A stretch of 64,000 bases of DNA from Symsagittifera roscoffensis (Eukaryota > Xenacoelomorpha > Acoela > Convolutidae): NCBI RefSeq assembly GCF_963678635.1, contig NC_087062.1:86713845-86777844 (forward strand). Reading direction: 5' to 3'. Every line of letters starts with the position of its first letter. Positions within the stretch are counted from its first letter, which is position 1. The notes under the pieces are model-generated. The model was given only the letters and a program-made list of their open reading frames with translations. It made no database searches and was not told where the DNA came from. The position numbers and the translations under genes are program-made. Positions 60,471 to 64,000 of this stretch are shown one piece after another.

Positions 60471-61340
60471 GGAATTGCCAGGAGAGCTGCTCTCCGGCAA
60501 TTTTCGGTTTGCATCCATGAAGGCTGACGGAGGTTCCAGTGTGGCAGTTTCATCCTCTGCTGGCTCAGTTTTTCCTTCTAACGTTACCATCTCGACTTAA
60601 AAATCCTCTAGGAAATTGAAATGCAGGCTAGACATCCCACCTGTCGAAGCCTTATCGTCATCCTTTCCCGCATGATCTGGATCCTGTTGCATATGTTCTT
60701 CCGATCGACATTGGTCTTCTCCCTCCTTGTCGTCTCGCTTATGATACTTCCCTGAACTCGAAGGGCCTTGCTCTTCACTCCGGGTTCCGTCTGGAAACTT
60801 TGGTATGACTAGCCTGCCAGCTGACTTGTCTTCTTCTCCGTGCTTTATCTTGATTTCTTCACAGCCGAAGGGCACTAGTGCAGTCCTCGTCAACAGTTTC
60901 CAGCTTATCGCCATTTCCGACTTCACGTTCATAACGATTAGCGGGGCTTTCTGCAAGTCTGCCTTGCCTCTCATGTCTCATGTTCATTGGCGCCAGGTCC
61001 AATTTCGCCCTTTCTTCTTCAAATCTTCCGGGTTTCGGAGTGGCTGTACTGGTCAATCGACTCCTCGTCGATTCATCCGTGAAGGCAAACTGCGTGTATT
61101 GCTTTACGGCAGCGTTCCTGCCCACGAAGCACGGGTCCATCGTCTCGACGAGCTTCGCCATCCATTTTTCATTCATCTCAAAGGCTCTCAACCTGGGAGT
61201 TTGCACTACGGATTCTACTCCAAGCAACGTCCGTCTGATCAGGGGGAATTCTGGTATTTCTTCTGGTAGCTTCTTGTAGTCGCCCCAGCCTTTCGTTTAC
61301 TCTCTCACTTTGTGGCACGAGGCCATCAACCGAGGAATTC
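60471..61340 (-). pseudogene. Element C ORF3, junction region missing from element B
   Basis: Frames at 60597-60974 and 60859-61227 correspond to the end of A's 1078-codon segment and the start of its 590-codon segment (ALVPFGCEEIKIKH against YKAPYGLEQVEMRQ in A). Their presence in C and A shows that B's junction at 34960-35030 is a deletion. The two frames overlap, so a frame change lies between them. Confidence 0.75.
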
Positions 61341-63003
61341 TCGTTATTTCTCTATTCGTCTTGTTATAAGGCTTCTAATTCCAGAGTTTCGGGAACACTT
61401 CAATACGTCCTCTGTCTAATTCACCCCTTCGGTCACGGAAACGATCGTCAAAGTTTATCGCTGTCATGTCTGGCTCTGATATCTTCGCGAACAGCAAATC
61501 TTCGCTCATAATTTCTCGCAACACACTTTGCTCACACCAATTGAGTGCGCTTCCGTCCACAGCTGAAAAAAGGTTCTGGTGCAAGACCGACCTAATATAT
61601 GCTTCCACCTTAACGTCAGGGAACGCGAATGTTACCGCAGGACCGTATATCACCGTCACAAATTCCGTGGTTCCCCTGATTAACGCTAAGGGATTGGTCC
61701 TCATAGCTAGGCTCAAATCAGTTAATAGGGGCATGCCTCCTGCATGACGTTGCACATCTTCTTCTTTCTAAATCATTTCGTCTTCTCCTGTTCCAAAGTT
61801 ATTCTGCTGTAGACGGTATTAGATTAAGTTGTGTCTCAGATCCCTTATTTTGGTCCATGAGTCGGTGGATCTCTCCATATCAAATCTCCTCACGTTTTTC
61901 TCTCATTTGTTCAGGATAGCGGGTGAAATCCATCAACCCTCCCAATTTCCCATGGGTGATCGTGATTAGTGTCAGGAGTCCATCCAGTCGCAGGTTCTGC
62001 ACTACCTCGGTGAGCAGTAGCACTGGTCCTTTCACGAAATTCTCCATTCCAAACGTCACGAACAATGCCAGGATCACTACTATCGATAATTCTGTTACTG
62101 CTTGGAGGAACTCCTTTATCAAGTATCGAGAGAGTCAGGGGTAGACTTTCGCCAGAAACATGCTGTCAGTTCTATCGTAGCCTTCTTCTCCCCATAGGTT
62201 CTGCGTCCAGAAAGTTTCAAGAGTTACTTTGGCACATCTTGTTCACAAATTCAGCTGAATTTTCCTCCGCATTCTCCGCTAGGTTCAATTCCTCCACCAG
62301 TTAGGCATGAATCCTCCTAATCATCGCCGGGCCTCGCTCGAAATTGTCCACGCCCAATGCGGCTACTCGAGGAGTCAAATGCAGCCACTTGTTGGTCTCT
62401 GGTTTCGTTCGCAAAACAATCACTTCCAAGTGAGCTTTCGTCTCCTTGGAGTTCTGCCTCTTCTCTGCTTCCTCCTTTATCTCCATTCCTCTGAACCACA
62501 AGTCATTGGACATCGCCTCTATCACTCGATGGTCATCGTTGATTCCTGGCTTTAATTTGAGCAACCCCAACACCTCGTCCACTACTAGCATGTTTTTTGA
62601 ATGGTCCTTGAACCCTCTCATGGCGTTTGAGATGTCCGATCATACTGCCGGCAATTCTGCCCTAAGTGGTCTCAGGTTCTTCGCTTCCACTTCGCAGTTC
62701 GGAGCAGATATGATCACATCATACTTTCCTTCTGAGATCAATGCCACCATCGCGTAAACGAATTTCAATGCATCCGGGAGATATGCATATCCCGGAGACA
62801 ACGCAAAAACTGCTTTTGGTGTAATCTTGGTGAATGCTCCTTCTCTCAGTGTATCCGTTATCTCGCCCATTGTTTCTAGAATGTCTTTGATTGCTGGCCA
62901 TACTGCATTTTCCGCCGTTGCAGGTTCTCTGAGTCTGCTCAGGAAACCCCTACTATGCAATTGGTCGTTTATGCCGGCAAACACGATGGTGATCGGATTC
63001 ATT
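61341..63003 (-). pseudogene. Element C ORF3, second SGNH-like domain and following region
   Basis: Pieces at 61375-61755, 61880-62122, 62301-62621 and 62640-63002 match B's SGNH2 segment: LLTDLSLAMRTNPLALIRG, DGSALNWCEQS, ITIVFAGINDQLHSRG, FALSPGYAYLP and NDDHRVIEA. The histidine after the ND pair in the second domain is not conserved (NDQLH here, NDHLH in A and B), consistent with decay or an inactive domain. Many small breaks are present, including near 61770-61860 and 62130-62300. Confidence 0.83.
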
Positions 63004-64000
63004 TAACATTGTCGTTGGACCCCGATTGCCATTGATACAGACTGCATCAGATCCAAGTAGATTGCCGCCAGCATTATCATGTCAAGCTAAAATAAGGACT
63101 TGGAAGTATGCACAAAGTCCGAGTTTGCCACCACCAAAATCATGGCTTTCCTCATCTGTACTTTAGCAAACGCCGCAAAGATAGTCTCGTCCTTTCGAAT
63201 CTGTAGTTAACCATATCTCTCAACATCGCCTTTTTGGGCTACTTGCTTTGGATAAGCCCTTTCTTTCACGTGAGATGGAGGTGCTCGCACTTGCTTGATT
63301 AACTTCACATGCTGTCCTATTGGTGCTCTGGTCGTCAGAAATCTTCCTGGTCTTTCTTCTCGATTTCCTTCACTGTGGTTCATTCTCACGTCCTGCAAAG
63401 GTCTGGCTTTCACTGGACACATGATGTTATTTGAGGGCAGTCCCAAATCGTAGGGCCATCGTGGAGCTAAAGTTGATGCCAGCTGCTACCATCCAGTCCA
63501 CTCCCACGATCGAGTATAGCTCATTCACAGAGAGCCTAGCTCCATTCAGCATCCTCAGCACGTCGACTGCAAACTTCACCATTTGAAGATTCAACTTCAT
63601 CAAGTCTTGTTTGTAGACATGCCAGTGGGAAGGTATGGGTCTCGACCACATTAGAGAACTTCTGTCTGGTCGTCGCTCTTCTCGGCTTGTACTCGTTGTT
63701 TCTGACCTCGAGGTGCCTGACTTCGTATCCGTTGTCGAGTTGACAGGTCCTAATCTCCTTTGCGGATGAATAGTCCTTCCCACTGGCGCTTCGCCCAGTC
63801 GATCCAGTATGTCCGTTTTTCGCCCCGGCTCACTGGAGCTCTGAGGGGACCTGTGGGACTGCTGGGACTAATCCCAGACGTGTCTCTACCAGTTCATTCG
63901 CTGTCTCCTCACTCCTCAGCACTCCTGTATCAAAGAGTTCGACGTCTAGTTCGTCCAGTCGCTCCTGGAAGACGCGGTTCATCCAGGCTTGTCCCTCCAG
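63004..64000 (-). pseudogene. Element C ORF3, linker and end of the first SGNH domain (cut by window edge)
   Basis: Frames at 63207-63446 and 63427-63783 match B's inter-domain linker (GRFLTTRAPIGQHVK, IHPQRRLGPVN, RPIPSHWHVYKQDLMKL). At 63900-64000 the minus strand still matches the end of SGNH1 just after block V (EGQAWMNRVFQE). Catalytic blocks I-III would lie beyond the right edge. Breaks near 63000, 63190-63210 and 63440 disrupt the frame. Confidence 0.82.

Larger units (their letters stand above)
56342..64000 (-). mobile_element. Element C: decayed giant Ty3/gypsy relative of B, 3' part only
   Basis: C begins with an LTR starting TGTAACATTCACGG and continues with sequence matching B's 3' UTR and ORF3 block up to the window edge. 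It has many stops and frame changes, so it is older than B. A deletion removed the LTR end, the polypurine tract and ~450 bp of the 3' UTR. It still has the ORF3 junction that B lost. Confidence 0.9.

Overview
This is a eukaryotic, almost certainly invertebrate, stretch in which one host gene sits beside a stack of nested retrotransposons. The only host gene I recognise is the 5' end of a MEF2-type MADS-box gene on the minus strand (1273-1960). Its introns are very short (68 and 77 nt), flanking DNA is AT-rich, and all large ORFs belong to selfish elements. From memory the pol proteins and the restriction-like-endonuclease retroposon resemble ones common in cnidarians and sponges, but I cannot assign a species.

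Layout. (1) 1-2302: mef2 exons 1-3 lying between the arms of an old inverted repeat. (2) 2446-6300: a non-LTR retroposon (PHD-like finger, RT, restriction-like endonuclease, A24 tail) that landed in the right arm of that repeat. (3) 6905-54646: a degenerate Penelope-like element (PLE, RT plus GIY-YIG) split in two. Into it inserted element B (7171-52626, minus strand), a Ty3/gypsy LTR element of about 23 kb. Into B's 3' LTR inserted element A (7470-29865, minus strand), a second Ty3/gypsy element of 22.4 kb from the same family. Removing A joins the halves of B's LTR, and removing B joins the PLE reading frame. (4) 56342-64000 and beyond: element C, an older decayed relative of B, of which only the 3' LTR fragment and downstream ORFs are in the window.

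Element plan, reading the minus strand: 5' LTR (TGT...ACA), candidate primer binding site 11-12 nt inside the LTR, a long 5' leader of about 3 kb packed with repeats, gag, CCHC knuckles, protease, RT, RNase H, integrase with a GPF/Y-like module, then an unusual pol C-terminus that looks like a TARG1/ALC1-type macro (ADP-ribose) domain. After a 400-500 bp gap comes an 8-9 kb ORF3 block in the env position: coiled coil, a complete SGNH (GDSL) hydrolase, a second degenerate SGNH-like domain, and about 1,500 further residues of unknown function that include a Cys/His cluster. A polypurine tract containing GTCCGGGGAG abuts the 3' LTR. The same decamer recurs inside pol in both elements.

A and B both carry breaks, many of them single-base changes in homopolymers, so some may be assembly errors. 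B also lost most of RNase H and part of ORF3. B's two LTRs differ by roughly 2% by eye, so the insertions are fairly young. The most interesting content is the macro domain on pol, the SGNH-containing giant ORF3, and the repeated internal polypurine-tract motif with a 60-nt near-invariant block.
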